DNA of 5,790 nt, from assembly GCA_937969395.1 (NCBI GenBank), contig CALBVI010000149.1:1-5790 (forward strand), read 5' to 3'. Both the position numbers and the translations under genes were made by a program. The stretch is from an uncultured Spongiibacteraceae bacterium (lineage in GTDB: Bacteria; Pseudomonadota; Gammaproteobacteria; Pseudomonadales; Dasaniaceae). Below, piece by piece: positions 1-5,017 of this stretch. Within the stretch, counting starts at the first letter, position 1. Every line of letters begins with the position of its first letter. The notes beneath the pieces are model-generated. The model was not told the DNA's origin. It made no database searches and worked only from the letters and a program-made list of their open reading frames with translations.

Positions 1-134
1 GTGTCTTTGCCAGCTTCTCTGACTTAAGGTCAGCGCAGCAAATATTAGACAAGCTTCCCGGTAGATTAAGCGGATTTATTGCACGAGGAGTTAACCTCTC
101 CCCTACGCATAAAGCGCTGAATTTAGTAGACTAG
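1..134 (+). CDS. ispE: 4-diphosphocytidyl-2-C-methyl-D-erythritol kinase, C-terminal end (partial)
   Basis: Only the last 43 codons are present; the first full codon starts at base 3 and the TAG stop is at 132-134. The peptide begins VFASFSDLRSAQQILDKL and ends with GFIARGVNLSP followed by a short tail. This matches the C-terminus of IspE (E. coli has GFVAKGANLSPLH near its end). IspE is a cytoplasmic GHMP-family kinase that phosphorylates CDP-methylerythritol with ATP in the non-mevalonate (MEP) isoprenoid pathway. The ATP-binding and catalytic parts lie upstream of the window. An ispE end just before tRNA-Gln and prs fits the known gammaproteobacterial gene order, which supports the call. 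The stop is 37 bases before the tRNA, and I see no terminator between them, so the tRNA may be part of the same transcript. Confidence 0.9.
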   Translation, partial: VFASFSDLRSAQQILDKLPGRLSGFIARGVNLSPTHKALNLVD

Positions 135-171
135 AGCTAACAAATTAGTCACTCCTGTAGTAACCCGTTAT

Positions 172-246
172 TGGGGCGTCGCCAAGCGGCAAGGCACCAG
201 GTTTTGATCCTGGCATTCGGAGGTTCGAATCCTCCCGCCCCAGCCA
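172..246 (+). tRNA. tRNA-Gln, anticodon UUG
   Basis: This is a complete 75-nt cloverleaf with encoded CCA at 244-246. Acceptor TGGGGCG (172-178) pairs with CGCCCCA (236-242), and the discriminator is G243. The anticodon stem is CCAGG (197-201) with CCTGG (209-213), loop TTTTGAT, anticodon TTG at 204-206. The T-arm is GGAGG-TTCGAAT-CCTCC. The 5' U and weak first pair with A are characteristic of glutamine tRNAs, and the sequence resembles E. coli glutamine tRNA across the D-arm. I see no clear promoter directly upstream, so it may be processed from an ispE read-through transcript. Its 3' end is duplicated at 412-437. Confidence 0.97.
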
Positions 247-253
247 ATATTTA
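228..253 (+). repeat. Direct repeat, copy 1: tRNA-Gln 3' end plus 7 flanking bases
   Basis: These 26 bases comprise the last 19 of tRNA-Gln (AATCCTCCCGCCCCAGCCA) plus ATATTTA. They are identical to 412-437, with a repeat period of 184 bp. The identity ends at G227 against C411 on the left and at G254 against T438's neighbours on the right, so it covers the tRNA 3' half of the T-arm, the acceptor strand and CCA. Confidence 0.95.
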
Positions 254-437
254 GTAGTAATGCTTGAGTTACCGAGCAGGTTGGAAACGCGGCTCAACTA
301 CCCTGTAAAAATGGGAGGGTTTGAACCGTTAAGAGGTTTGACAAAATGCTCAGCATTTTGGATGGAGCCACCGGCGACAGGGCAAAGCCCCGAAAGCCTG
401 CGGCTTGAGTCAATCCTCCCGCCCCAGCCAATATTTA
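247..437 (+). ncRNA. RtT-like structured RNA element downstream of tRNA-Gln
   Basis: What is seen: one 184-bp unit follows the tRNA and ends with a second copy of the tRNA's last 19 bases plus 7 flanking bases. The unit is rich in small hairpins: GAGC 274-277 with GCTC 292-295; an outer stem GGGAGG 313-318 plus TTGA with TCAA plus CCTCCC 415-420; CAAAATGCTCAGCATTTTG at 342-360; GGGC-AAA-GCCC at 380-390; AAGCC-TGC-GGCTT at 394-406. Known: in E. coli the tyrT transcript carries about 178-bp repeats, each containing 19 bp of the tRNA 3' end, and yields the RtT RNA. The same 19-bp tRNA portion and near-equal period make an RtT-type RNA the best reading. The transcript would be released when the tRNA 3' end is processed. 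True RNA ends are unknown, and the function of this family is poorly defined. An 83-codon reading frame across it (260-511) looks incidental. Confidence 0.55.
412..437 (+). repeat. Direct repeat, copy 2: orphan tRNA-Gln 3' end
   Basis: This is an exact 26-base copy of 228-253 without the rest of a tRNA. Its CCTCCC (415-420) can pair with GGGAGG at 313-318, much as it would in a T-arm, but about 90 bases of hairpin sequence are intercalated where the T-loop would be. It marks the distal border of the RtT-like unit. Two readings are possible: unequal tandem duplication, as in E. coli tyrT, or an attachment-site duplication left by a very small integrated element. Confidence 0.95.
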
Positions 438-439
438 TA

Positions 440-463
440 CTCACAAACGTTAACGTTTGTGAG
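440..463. repeat. Perfect 24-bp palindrome upstream of prs
   Basis: The half CTCACAAACGTT (440-451) is followed directly by its exact complement AACGTTTGTGAG (452-463). No T-tract follows, so it is not a classical intrinsic terminator. The ACAAACG...CGTTTGT halves recall LacI-family operators. The E. coli PurR box is ACGCAAACGTTTGCGT and PurR regulates prs there, but here TTAA separates the two CG steps, so the spacing differs from a PurR site. It could be an operator for prs, or an RNA hairpin that stabilises or ends the tRNA-Gln/RtT-like transcript. Confidence 0.6.
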
Positions 464-506
464 CTGAAACTGCAGCATGAAGCTCACCCTTTCAGCAAAA
501 CTGAAA
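463..506 (+). promoter_or_regulatory. Mutually exclusive hairpins in the prs leader
   Basis: GCTGAAA (463-469) can pair with TTTCAGC (490-496). The same TTTCAG (490-495) can instead pair with CTGAAA (501-506) across the loop CAAAA. The two structures exclude each other, which is the geometry of a simple RNA switch, though neither is followed by a U-run. The rest of the leader, 507-615, shows no promoter I can name with confidence; it ends in AGGA (604-607), the ribosome binding site for prs. That this is regulatory is inference only. Confidence 0.3.
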
Positions 507-615
507 CATAACAAGAAAGCCAGCGGCCGGGCAACAAGACAAGCCAACAGCTTATCTGCCCTCCCTACGACTTTCATCAATATTTCAACAACAAGCCGAC
601 GACAGGAAAATACCC

Positions 616-1560
616 GTGTCTAAATTGATGGTTTTTACTGGTAACGCCAACCCTGAACTTGCCAAGAAAGTGGCCGATCAACTGCAGCTACCCGTAGGTG
701 AAGCAGACGTCGGTCAATTTAGTGATGGCGAAATCGCTGTTGAAATTCAGGAAAACGTTCGCGGCGCTGATGTTTTTATTATTCAATCGACCTGCCAACC
801 AACCAATGACAACTTAATGGAATTGATTGTAATGATCGATGCCATGCGCAGAGCTTCAGCTGGACGTATCACAGCCGTTGTTCCTTATTTTGGTTACGCC
901 CGTCAAGATCGTCGCGTTCGCTCTTCACGTGTACCTATCAGCGCCAAAGTGGTTGCAGACATGATGACTGGAGCCGGTGTCGATCGCGTACTAACCGTTG
1001 ATCTACACGCAGAACAAATTCAGGGCTTTTTTGGTGTTCCCGTTGACAATGTTTATGGCTCACCAGTATTACAGGACGATATCAACAGACAAAACCACCC
1101 TAACATGATGGTTGTCTCACCTGATATTGGCGGTGTTGTTCGTGCTCGCGCAGTTGCCAAACAGCTAGACGATTGCGACTTAGCTATTATTGATAAGCGT
1201 CGCCCACAAGCTAACGAAGCTCAAGTCATGCATATTATCGGTGAAGTCGAAGGACGTACCTGCGTTATCGTTGATGACATGGTCGATACTGCCGGCACAC
1301 TTTGCAAAGCAGCAACAGCCCTTAAAGAACACGGCGCAGCTAAAGTCGTAGCCTACTGTACGCACCCAGTACTGTCGGGCAAAGCAATGGAAAATCTTAA
1401 TAATTCTGACCTAGATGAATTAGTCGTCACTGACACTATTCCTCTTAGCAAAGAAGCAAAAGCTTGTAGCAAAATTCGCCAGCTAACCATGGCAAACTTA
1501 CTCGCCGAATCTATCCGCCGAGTCAGTAACGAAGAATCTATCTCGGCCTTATTTAGATAA
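616..1560 (+). CDS. prs: Ribose-phosphate pyrophosphokinase (PRPP synthetase)
   Basis: Cytoplasmic enzyme that transfers pyrophosphate from ATP to ribose 5-phosphate, making PRPP for purine, pyrimidine, histidine, tryptophan and NAD synthesis. It has 314 residues against 315 in E. coli and aligns over its whole length. Landmarks are FSDGE at 35-39, the ATP-binding segment [11 protein letters not shown] at 90-100, [11 protein letters not shown] at 129-139 with the metal-binding His131, [11 protein letters not shown] at 167-177, the catalytic flexible-loop DKRRP with Lys194 and Arg196, and the PRPP-binding loop [10 protein letters not shown] at 219-228 (E. coli has DTGGT). The GTG start at 616 is chosen because it gives [15 protein letters not shown], as in Pseudomonas, and has AGGA 8 bases upstream; the E. 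coli gene also starts with GTG. A long leader with a palindrome and competing hairpins precedes it. A weak hairpin terminator follows it before rplY. Confidence 0.98.
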   Translation: MSKLMVFTGNANPELAKKVADQLQLPVGEADVGQFSDGEIAVEIQENVRGADVFIIQSTCQPTNDNLMELIVMIDAMRRASAGRITAVVPYFGYARQDRRVRSSRVPISAKVVADMMTGAGVDRVLTVDLHAEQIQGFFGVPVDNVYGSPVLQDDINRQNHPNMMVVSPDIGGVVRARAVAKQLDDCDLAIIDKRRPQANEAQVMHIIGEVEGRTCVIVDDMVDTAGTLCKAATALKEHGAAKVVAYCTHPVLSGKAMENLNNSDLDELVVTDTIPLSKEAKACSKIRQLTMANLLAESIRRVSNEESISALFR

Positions 1561-1575
1561 GCCGAAACATAAACC

Positions 1576-1606
1576 ACTCTGTCTTCACTAACGAATACAG
1601 AGTTTT
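1576..1606 (+). terminator. Weak intrinsic terminator or attenuator after prs
   Basis: ACTCTGT (1576-1582) pairs with ACAGAGT (1597-1603). After one mismatch, TTC (1584-1586) pairs with GAA (1593-1595) around the loop ACTAAC. Only TTTT (1603-1606) follows, so termination is probably partial and some prs transcription may reach rplY. Confidence 0.4.
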
Positions 1607-1623
1607 AATGAAGCTACCAACGG

Positions 1624-1701
1624 TATAAAAACCCCAGTAACTTCACAATCCACGCCAATACTGGTCGCAGGTATAGCGTGTTTCGCTGAAAGGAGACGAT
1701 T
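1624..1701 (+). promoter_or_regulatory. Structured rplY leader with possible promoter
   Basis: TATAAA at 1624-1629 could be a -10 box; the -35 region would fall in the T-tract of the preceding hairpin and is poor. Initiation there would place the RNA start beside a stem, CCAGTA (1634-1639) with TACTGG (1659-1664). A second hairpin, AGCG (1675-1678) with CGCT (1684-1687), sits just before the Shine-Dalgarno AAGGAG (1690-1695). Autogenous translational control of rplY through a structured leader is known in E. coli and relatives. These two hairpins are compatible with that, but L25 binding here is inference. Confidence 0.4.
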
Positions 1702-2349
1702 ATGTCTAGCGAGTTTACATTAGATGCACAAGCCAGAACTGACTTAGGGAAAGGTGCGAGCCGCCGCCTACGTCGTCTGGACAACAAAGTACTAGGTATT
1801 GTTTACGGCGGTAAGAAAAAGCCAACACCAATCACTTTAGCTACTAACGAAGTTGTTAAGATTACTCAAAACGAAGCTTTTTTCACTAGCCTAGTTGATC
1901 TTAGTATCGACGGAAAGTCTGAGTCTGTTGTTGTTAAAGACCTACAGCGCCACCCGGCTAAAGACACTGTTATGCATATGGATTTTCTTCGTGTTAGCGC
2001 GAAAACTAAAATCACTATGCACGTACCTTTACACTTCATTAATGAAGATACTTGTAGCGGCGTTAAAGTTGACGGCGGCACTATCTCTCATGCAATGAAT
2101 GACATTGAAGTGATTTGTCTTCCTAAAAACCTACCTGAGTTTATTGAAGTCGATATGGCTGAAATTAACGCCGGTGAAAACGTACACATCTCTGACTTAA
2201 CCTTACCAAAAGGTGTTGAGAGTGTTGCGCTAAACCACGGAGCAGATCACGACTTACTGATCTCTGCAGTTAATATAGCTCGTGGCGGTTCTGACGAAGA
2301 CGAAGATGCAGCAGCACCTGAAGCTGAAGCTGGCGAAAGCGAAGAGTAA
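1702..2349 (+). CDS. rplY: 50S ribosomal protein L25, long CTC/TL5-type
   Basis: L25 binds loop E of 5S rRNA in the central protuberance of the 50S subunit. The protein has 215 residues, against 94 in E. coli, and is the two-domain CTC/TL5 form also found in Pseudomonas. The N-terminal L25 domain spans about 5-97, with the RNA-contact stretch RTDLGKGASRRLRR (12-25) and KDLQRHPAKDTVMHMDF (79-95). A C-terminal beta domain runs from about 100 to 190 and includes HVPLHFINED. It ends in a strongly acidic low-complexity tail (197-215, Asp/Glu/Ala), a common end for this form. ATG 1702 has AAGGAG 6 bases upstream. The CTC name reflects homology to a Bacillus general stress protein. The gene follows prs and precedes pth, and two hairpins close it off downstream. 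Confidence 0.97.
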   Translation: MSSEFTLDAQARTDLGKGASRRLRRLDNKVLGIVYGGKKKPTPITLATNEVVKITQNEAFFTSLVDLSIDGKSESVVVKDLQRHPAKDTVMHMDFLRVSAKTKITMHVPLHFINEDTCSGVKVDGGTISHAMNDIEVICLPKNLPEFIEVDMAEINAGENVHISDLTLPKGVESVALNHGADHDLLISAVNIARGGSDEDEDAAAPEAEAGESEE

Positions 2350-2362
2350 TTCTACGCTAACA

Positions 2363-2385
2363 GTGGTAACCTTTTTGGTTATCAC
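2363..2385 (+). other. First of two tandem hairpins after rplY
   Basis: GTGGTAACC (2363-2371) pairs with GGTTATCAC (2377-2385) around TTTTT: nine pairs including one G-U. There is no U-run after it, so alone it would not terminate. Lying six bases before a strong terminator, it may protect the rplY mRNA 3' end or act as a processing site. Confidence 0.5.
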
Positions 2386-2391
2386 ATGCCG

Positions 2392-2423
2392 AAAATGGGG
2401 ACGTTGTCCCCATTTTGTTTTTT
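2392..2423 (+). terminator. Strong rho-independent terminator after rplY
   Basis: AAAATGGGGAC (2392-2402) and GTCCCCATTTT (2406-2416) form a perfect 11-bp stem around GTT, followed by G and six T (2418-2423). The AAAA before and TTTT after the GC core mean it could also work in the opposite orientation. It separates prs/rplY transcription from pth-ychF, which therefore needs read-through or a promoter in the short space 2424-2460, where I see no good one. Confidence 0.9.
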
Positions 2424-2460
2424 CAGACATTTTTCAGAAGAGAACCAAGAGACTCTACCA

Positions 2461-3045
2461 TTGAGCGACATTAAACTCATTGTAGGACTGGGAAACCCCG
2501 GTCGTGAATACGAGCAAACTCGGCACAATGCCGGCGCGTTATTCGTAGAAGAGTTAGCACGACTTCAAAACGCCCCACTCAAAGCAGACAGTAAGTTTTT
2601 CGGTTTAACCAGCCGCATCAATATTGACGGCCACGAAATTCGTTTACTGATACCGACTACTTTTATGAATCGCAGCGGTAAAGCTGTAGCAGCGATCAGC
2701 CAATTTTATAAAATCAACACAGAACAAATATTAGTTGCCCACGACGAACTTGATATCGATGCAGGTACCGCACGCCTCAAACAGGGCGGCGGTCATGGCG
2801 GCCACAACGGCTTGCGCGATATTATTGCCCAATCAGCTAACAACAAAAACTTTCATCGCCTGCGTATCGGCATCGGCCATCCAGGCTCAGCAGATCAAGT
2901 ATCTGGCTACGTGCTAAGCAAAGCACCACAAGCAGACCATCAAAAGATGCTTGATGCTATCGATGAATCCATTCGCTCACTCCCTGACGCTATTAATGGC
3001 GACTGGAGCAAAGCGATGAATTATTTACACACCTTTAAAGCGTGA
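2461..3045 (+). CDS. pth: Peptidyl-tRNA hydrolase
   Basis: Cleaves the ester bond of peptidyl-tRNAs dropped from stalled ribosomes, recycling tRNA; cytoplasmic and essential in E. coli. From TTG 2461 the product has 194 residues, exactly the E. coli length, and begins [20 protein letters not shown] as the family does. Active-site residues are all present: Asn12, His22 (in TRHNAG), Met69 and Asn70 (in TTFMN), Asp95 (in HDELD) and Asn116 (in GGHNGL), corresponding to E. coli Asn10, His20, Met67, Asn68, Asp93 and Asn114. AAGAGA at 2447-2452 lies 8 bases before the TTG. An in-frame ATG at 2386 would add 25 residues encoded by the terminator hairpin, which is implausible. The TGA stop is 15 bases before ychF, so the two are very likely cotranscribed. 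Confidence 0.96.
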   Translation: MSDIKLIVGLGNPGREYEQTRHNAGALFVEELARLQNAPLKADSKFFGLTSRINIDGHEIRLLIPTTFMNRSGKAVAAISQFYKINTEQILVAHDELDIDAGTARLKQGGGHGGHNGLRDIIAQSANNKNFHRLRIGIGHPGSADQVSGYVLSKAPQADHQKMLDAIDESIRSLPDAINGDWSKAMNYLHTFKA

Positions 3046-3060
3046 ACAGCGAGAAATAGC

Positions 3061-4152
3061 ATGGGATTTAATTGCGGTATAGTCGGCCTACCAAATGTAG
3101 GTAAATCTACTTTATTCAATGCACTGACCAAAGCCGGTATTGGCGCAGAAAACTTTCCATTCTGCACCATTGAACCCAATTCAGGGATCGTACCTATTCC
3201 AGATCCACGTCAGGATAAGCTTGCTGAAATCGTCAAACCTGAACGCGTTGTGCCAACCACAATGGAATTTGTCGACATTGCCGGCTTAGTTGAAGGCGCA
3301 TCAAAGGGCGAAGGACTAGGCAATCAGTTTTTAGCCAATATTCGTGAGACTGATGCTATTGCGCATGTTGTCCGCTGCTTCGAAGATGAAAACGTTATTC
3401 ATGTTGCCAACAAAATCGATCCCGCCGAAGACATAGCCATTATCAATATGGAACTGGCTCTCTCCGATTTAGAAAGCGTTGAAAAACAGCTGCAAAAAGT
3501 AACTCGCTCTGCGAAAGGCGGCGATAAAGAAGCTGTCGTACAAAAAGCTTTAATTGAGCGATTGATTCCGCATTTATCTGAAGGCAACCCTGTACGCTCA
3601 CTTGAATTCAATGAGTCAGAGCAAGAGGTTTTGCCCAGCTTACATTTGCTCACCACTAAACCAACGATGTACATTGCCAATGTCGACGAAGAAGGCTTCG
3701 AAGATAACGCTTATTTAGATATCGTTAATAAAATTGCAGCCGAAGAAAACGCCATTGTTGTACCTATCTGCAATAAATTAGAGGCAGAAATAGCAGAGCT
3801 GGATGACGATGAAAAAGCCGAGTTCTTAGAAGACTTAGGTATGGAAGAGGCCGGTCTTAACCGCGTTATTCGTGCCGGTTATCAATTATTAGATCTACAC
3901 ACCTATTTCACCGCAGGTGTTCAGGAAGTACGTGCCTGGACGATTCCCCTAGGCGCGACAGCACCACAGGCGGCAGGTGTTATTCATACCGACTTTCAAC
4001 GCGGTTTTATCAAAGCTGAAATTATGGCCTACGATGATTTTGTACAATATCAAGGTGAACAAGGCGCTAAGGAAGCAGGAAAACTACGCCTTGAGGGTAA
4101 AGATTATATTGTAAAAGACGGTGATGTTATTCACTTTAAATTCAACGTCTAA
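3061..4152 (+). CDS. ychF: Redox-regulated ribosome-binding ATPase YchF (OLA1 family)
   Basis: A TRAFAC-class, Obg-related P-loop protein that prefers ATP over GTP, binds ribosomes and is linked to translation and stress responses. It has 363 residues, the same as E. coli YchF. G1 is GLPNVGKST at 9-17; the switch II/G3 region is [16 protein letters not shown] (72-87); the altered G4 motif NVDE at 207-210 replaces the NKxD of true GTPases and explains the ATP preference in this family. A coiled-coil helical insert covers about 125-200. The C-terminal TGS domain begins near 278 ([20 protein letters not shown]) and ends [11 protein letters not shown]. It sits directly after pth as in many gammaproteobacteria. 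The ribosome binding site is weak (GAGA at 3051-3054), suggesting translation coupled to pth. No clear terminator follows. Confidence 0.98.
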   Translation: MGFNCGIVGLPNVGKSTLFNALTKAGIGAENFPFCTIEPNSGIVPIPDPRQDKLAEIVKPERVVPTTMEFVDIAGLVEGASKGEGLGNQFLANIRETDAIAHVVRCFEDENVIHVANKIDPAEDIAIINMELALSDLESVEKQLQKVTRSAKGGDKEAVVQKALIERLIPHLSEGNPVRSLEFNESEQEVLPSLHLLTTKPTMYIANVDEEGFEDNAYLDIVNKIAAEENAIVVPICNKLEAEIAELDDDEKAEFLEDLGMEEAGLNRVIRAGYQLLDLHTYFTAGVQEVRAWTIPLGATAPQAAGVIHTDFQRGFIKAEIMAYDDFVQYQGEQGAKEAGKLRLEGKDYIVKDGDVIHFKFNV

Positions 4153-4224
4153 ACCTGAGCCTTTAAATATTCTACCTAGGCTGACAACTGAAGCAATTTA
4201 AAGCGCATATATGACCCAGAAGCC

Positions 4225-4253
4225 TTGACAGAGCAAGGCCTAATCGGGAGAAT
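4225..4253 (+). promoter_or_regulatory. Probable sigma-70 promoter of tRNA-Met
   Basis: A perfect -35 TTGACA (4225-4230) is followed, after 17 bases, by GAGAAT (4248-4253), a fair -10, and then by ACGCGCC. A GC-rich discriminator of this kind is typical of stable-RNA promoters under stringent control. Initiation near 4260 would give a leader of about 75 nt before the mature tRNA, to be removed by RNase P. An inverted repeat GCCTTG (4222-4227) and CAAGGC (4234-4239) surrounds the -35 box. Confidence 0.6.
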
Positions 4254-4334
4254 ACGCGCCTCTTTGGAGTCAAGCGATTAGCCTATTTCAAGCACCGCAA
4301 GAAATAACTAAGGCGTATATGACACCACAGTTTT

Positions 4335-4411
4335 GGCGAGATAGCTCAGCTGGTTAGAGCACATCACTCATAATGATGGGGTCGGTGGTTCAAATCCACT
4401 TCTCGCTACCA
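4335..4411 (+). tRNA. Elongator tRNA-Met, anticodon CAU
   Basis: A 77-nt cloverleaf with encoded CCA (4409-4411). Acceptor GGCGAGA (4335-4341) pairs with TCTCGCT (4401-4407), ending in a G1-U72 wobble; the discriminator is A4408. The anticodon arm ATCACTCATAATGAT carries CAT, and the run AGAGCACATCACTCATAAT is the same as in E. coli elongator methionine tRNA. It lacks the three G-C anticodon-stem pairs and the C1-A72 mismatch of the initiator. A bacterial tRNA-Ile2 also has a CAT gene anticodon, but the body matches tRNA-Met better. It has its own promoter upstream and a strong terminator directly downstream. Confidence 0.95.
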
Positions 4412-4417
4412 ATACTA

Positions 4418-4456
4418 AACGGCCAGTAGATTCTATCTACTGGCCGTTGTTGTTTT
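4418..4456 (+). terminator. Rho-independent terminator of tRNA-Met
   Basis: AACGGCCAGTAGA (4418-4430) and TCTACTGGCCGTT (4436-4448) form a perfect 13-bp stem around TTCTA, followed by TGTTGTTTT (4448-4456). It starts six bases after the tRNA CCA, so the tRNA is a single-gene transcript. Confidence 0.92.
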
Positions 4457-5017
4457 AACACTGCCACTTAGTACAAGCTCATACCCCCTCAGCCCTTAAC
4501 TCACTCTTGTCGCGTTTTTCCATTTACACCACTTCTAAGGCAGAACTTTAATCGATCATTTATCTAAAACAGATATCGCAAAATCGACCAAGTTATTAAA
4601 CAACTGCTATGCTGAATACAGTACCAAGAAAATATTCACCCATAAAATCGACATGCTAAAAATATAATCCCATTGTTAATAGCTAGAATGCTGTGAAAAA
4701 TGAAAATATGGACTTCATTAAGCAAAAGACCAAAAGTAAGTAACTATACTTACCTGAAAGGATATAACCTTAAAAAAACATGCGCTTTTTTTAAATCATT
4801 ATCTTATAAAGCTCAACAAATGCTCTTTATACTTTTCATAAGTATACGGACCTCGCAAATTCAGCATCCAGAACAAATTCTTAAAAACAGAAAAAATAAT
4901 CGGTGCTATACTCAACTCAAATTCATTGTTGTCTCTAAACTGTTTTTTTGTACAAAGTCTAGTTATGAATAGCCCTCTCAGTAAACCACTATTAATGTTG
5001 AGCATAAGGATCAAACA
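4457..5017. other. AT-rich intergenic stretch without a convincing gene
   Basis: About 560 bp of AT-rich sequence between the tRNA-Met terminator and the GGDEF gene. Reading frames exist on both strands (4700-4972 on + and 4799-5038 on -), but neither has a ribosome binding site or a domain I recognise, and they overlap each other. An A/T-only inverted repeat, TTAAAAAAA (4770-4778) with TTTTTTTAA (4786-4794), encloses CATGCGC. The stretch ends in TAAGGA (5005-5010), the ribosome binding site of the next gene. The change in base composition marks the edge of the conserved gene block. Confidence 0.7.
4584..4613 (+). promoter_or_regulatory. Candidate extended -10 promoter in the gap
   Basis: TGC-TATGCT (4605-4613) is an extended -10 element with TCGACC (4584-4589) 18 bases upstream as a four-of-six -35. 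It would start RNA near 4620 and leave a leader of about 400 nt before the GGDEF gene. This is a pattern match only. Confidence 0.25.

Noticed and set aside
228..437. attL/attR pair of an integrated genetic element at tRNA-Gln
   Set aside because: The tRNA 3'-end duplication fits, but only about 158 bp lie between the copies, with no integrase or cargo. The RtT-type tandem unit explains the 19-bp tRNA portion and the period better; a mini-element remains a fallback.
440..463. PurR operator of prs
   Set aside because: The half-sites look similar, but four extra central bases change the spacing from the 16-bp PurR box, so I do not name the regulator.
260..511. An 83-codon + strand reading frame across the RtT-like element and palindrome
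   Set aside because: It runs through the structured repeat, the orphan tRNA 3' end and the 24-bp palindrome, has no ribosome binding site and no recognisable domain. It is best explained as an incidental frame in a structured RNA.
1180..1577. Minus-strand reading frames inside prs
   Set aside because: They are shadows of the highly conserved prs frame, with no ribosome binding sites or recognisable products.
1866..2098. Alternative frames on both strands inside rplY
   Set aside because: They lie wholly within the L25 coding sequence, which matches its family throughout; they are incidental.
2386..2460. N-terminal extension of pth from ATG 2386
   Set aside because: It would be encoded by the terminator hairpin and T-tract, has no family counterpart, and the TTG start restores the exact usual length.
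3399..3680. A 93-codon minus-strand frame inside ychF
   Set aside because: It is antisense to conserved YchF sequence, with no start signal or recognisable domain.
4663..4668. Perfect TATAAT hexamer
   Set aside because: No acceptable -35 lies 15-19 bases upstream; such hexamers are expected by chance in AT-rich DNA.
4700..4972. A 90-codon + strand frame in the AT-rich gap
   Set aside because: It has a low-complexity Lys/Phe/Ser-rich product, no ribosome binding site and no domain, and overlaps an equally weak minus-strand frame.
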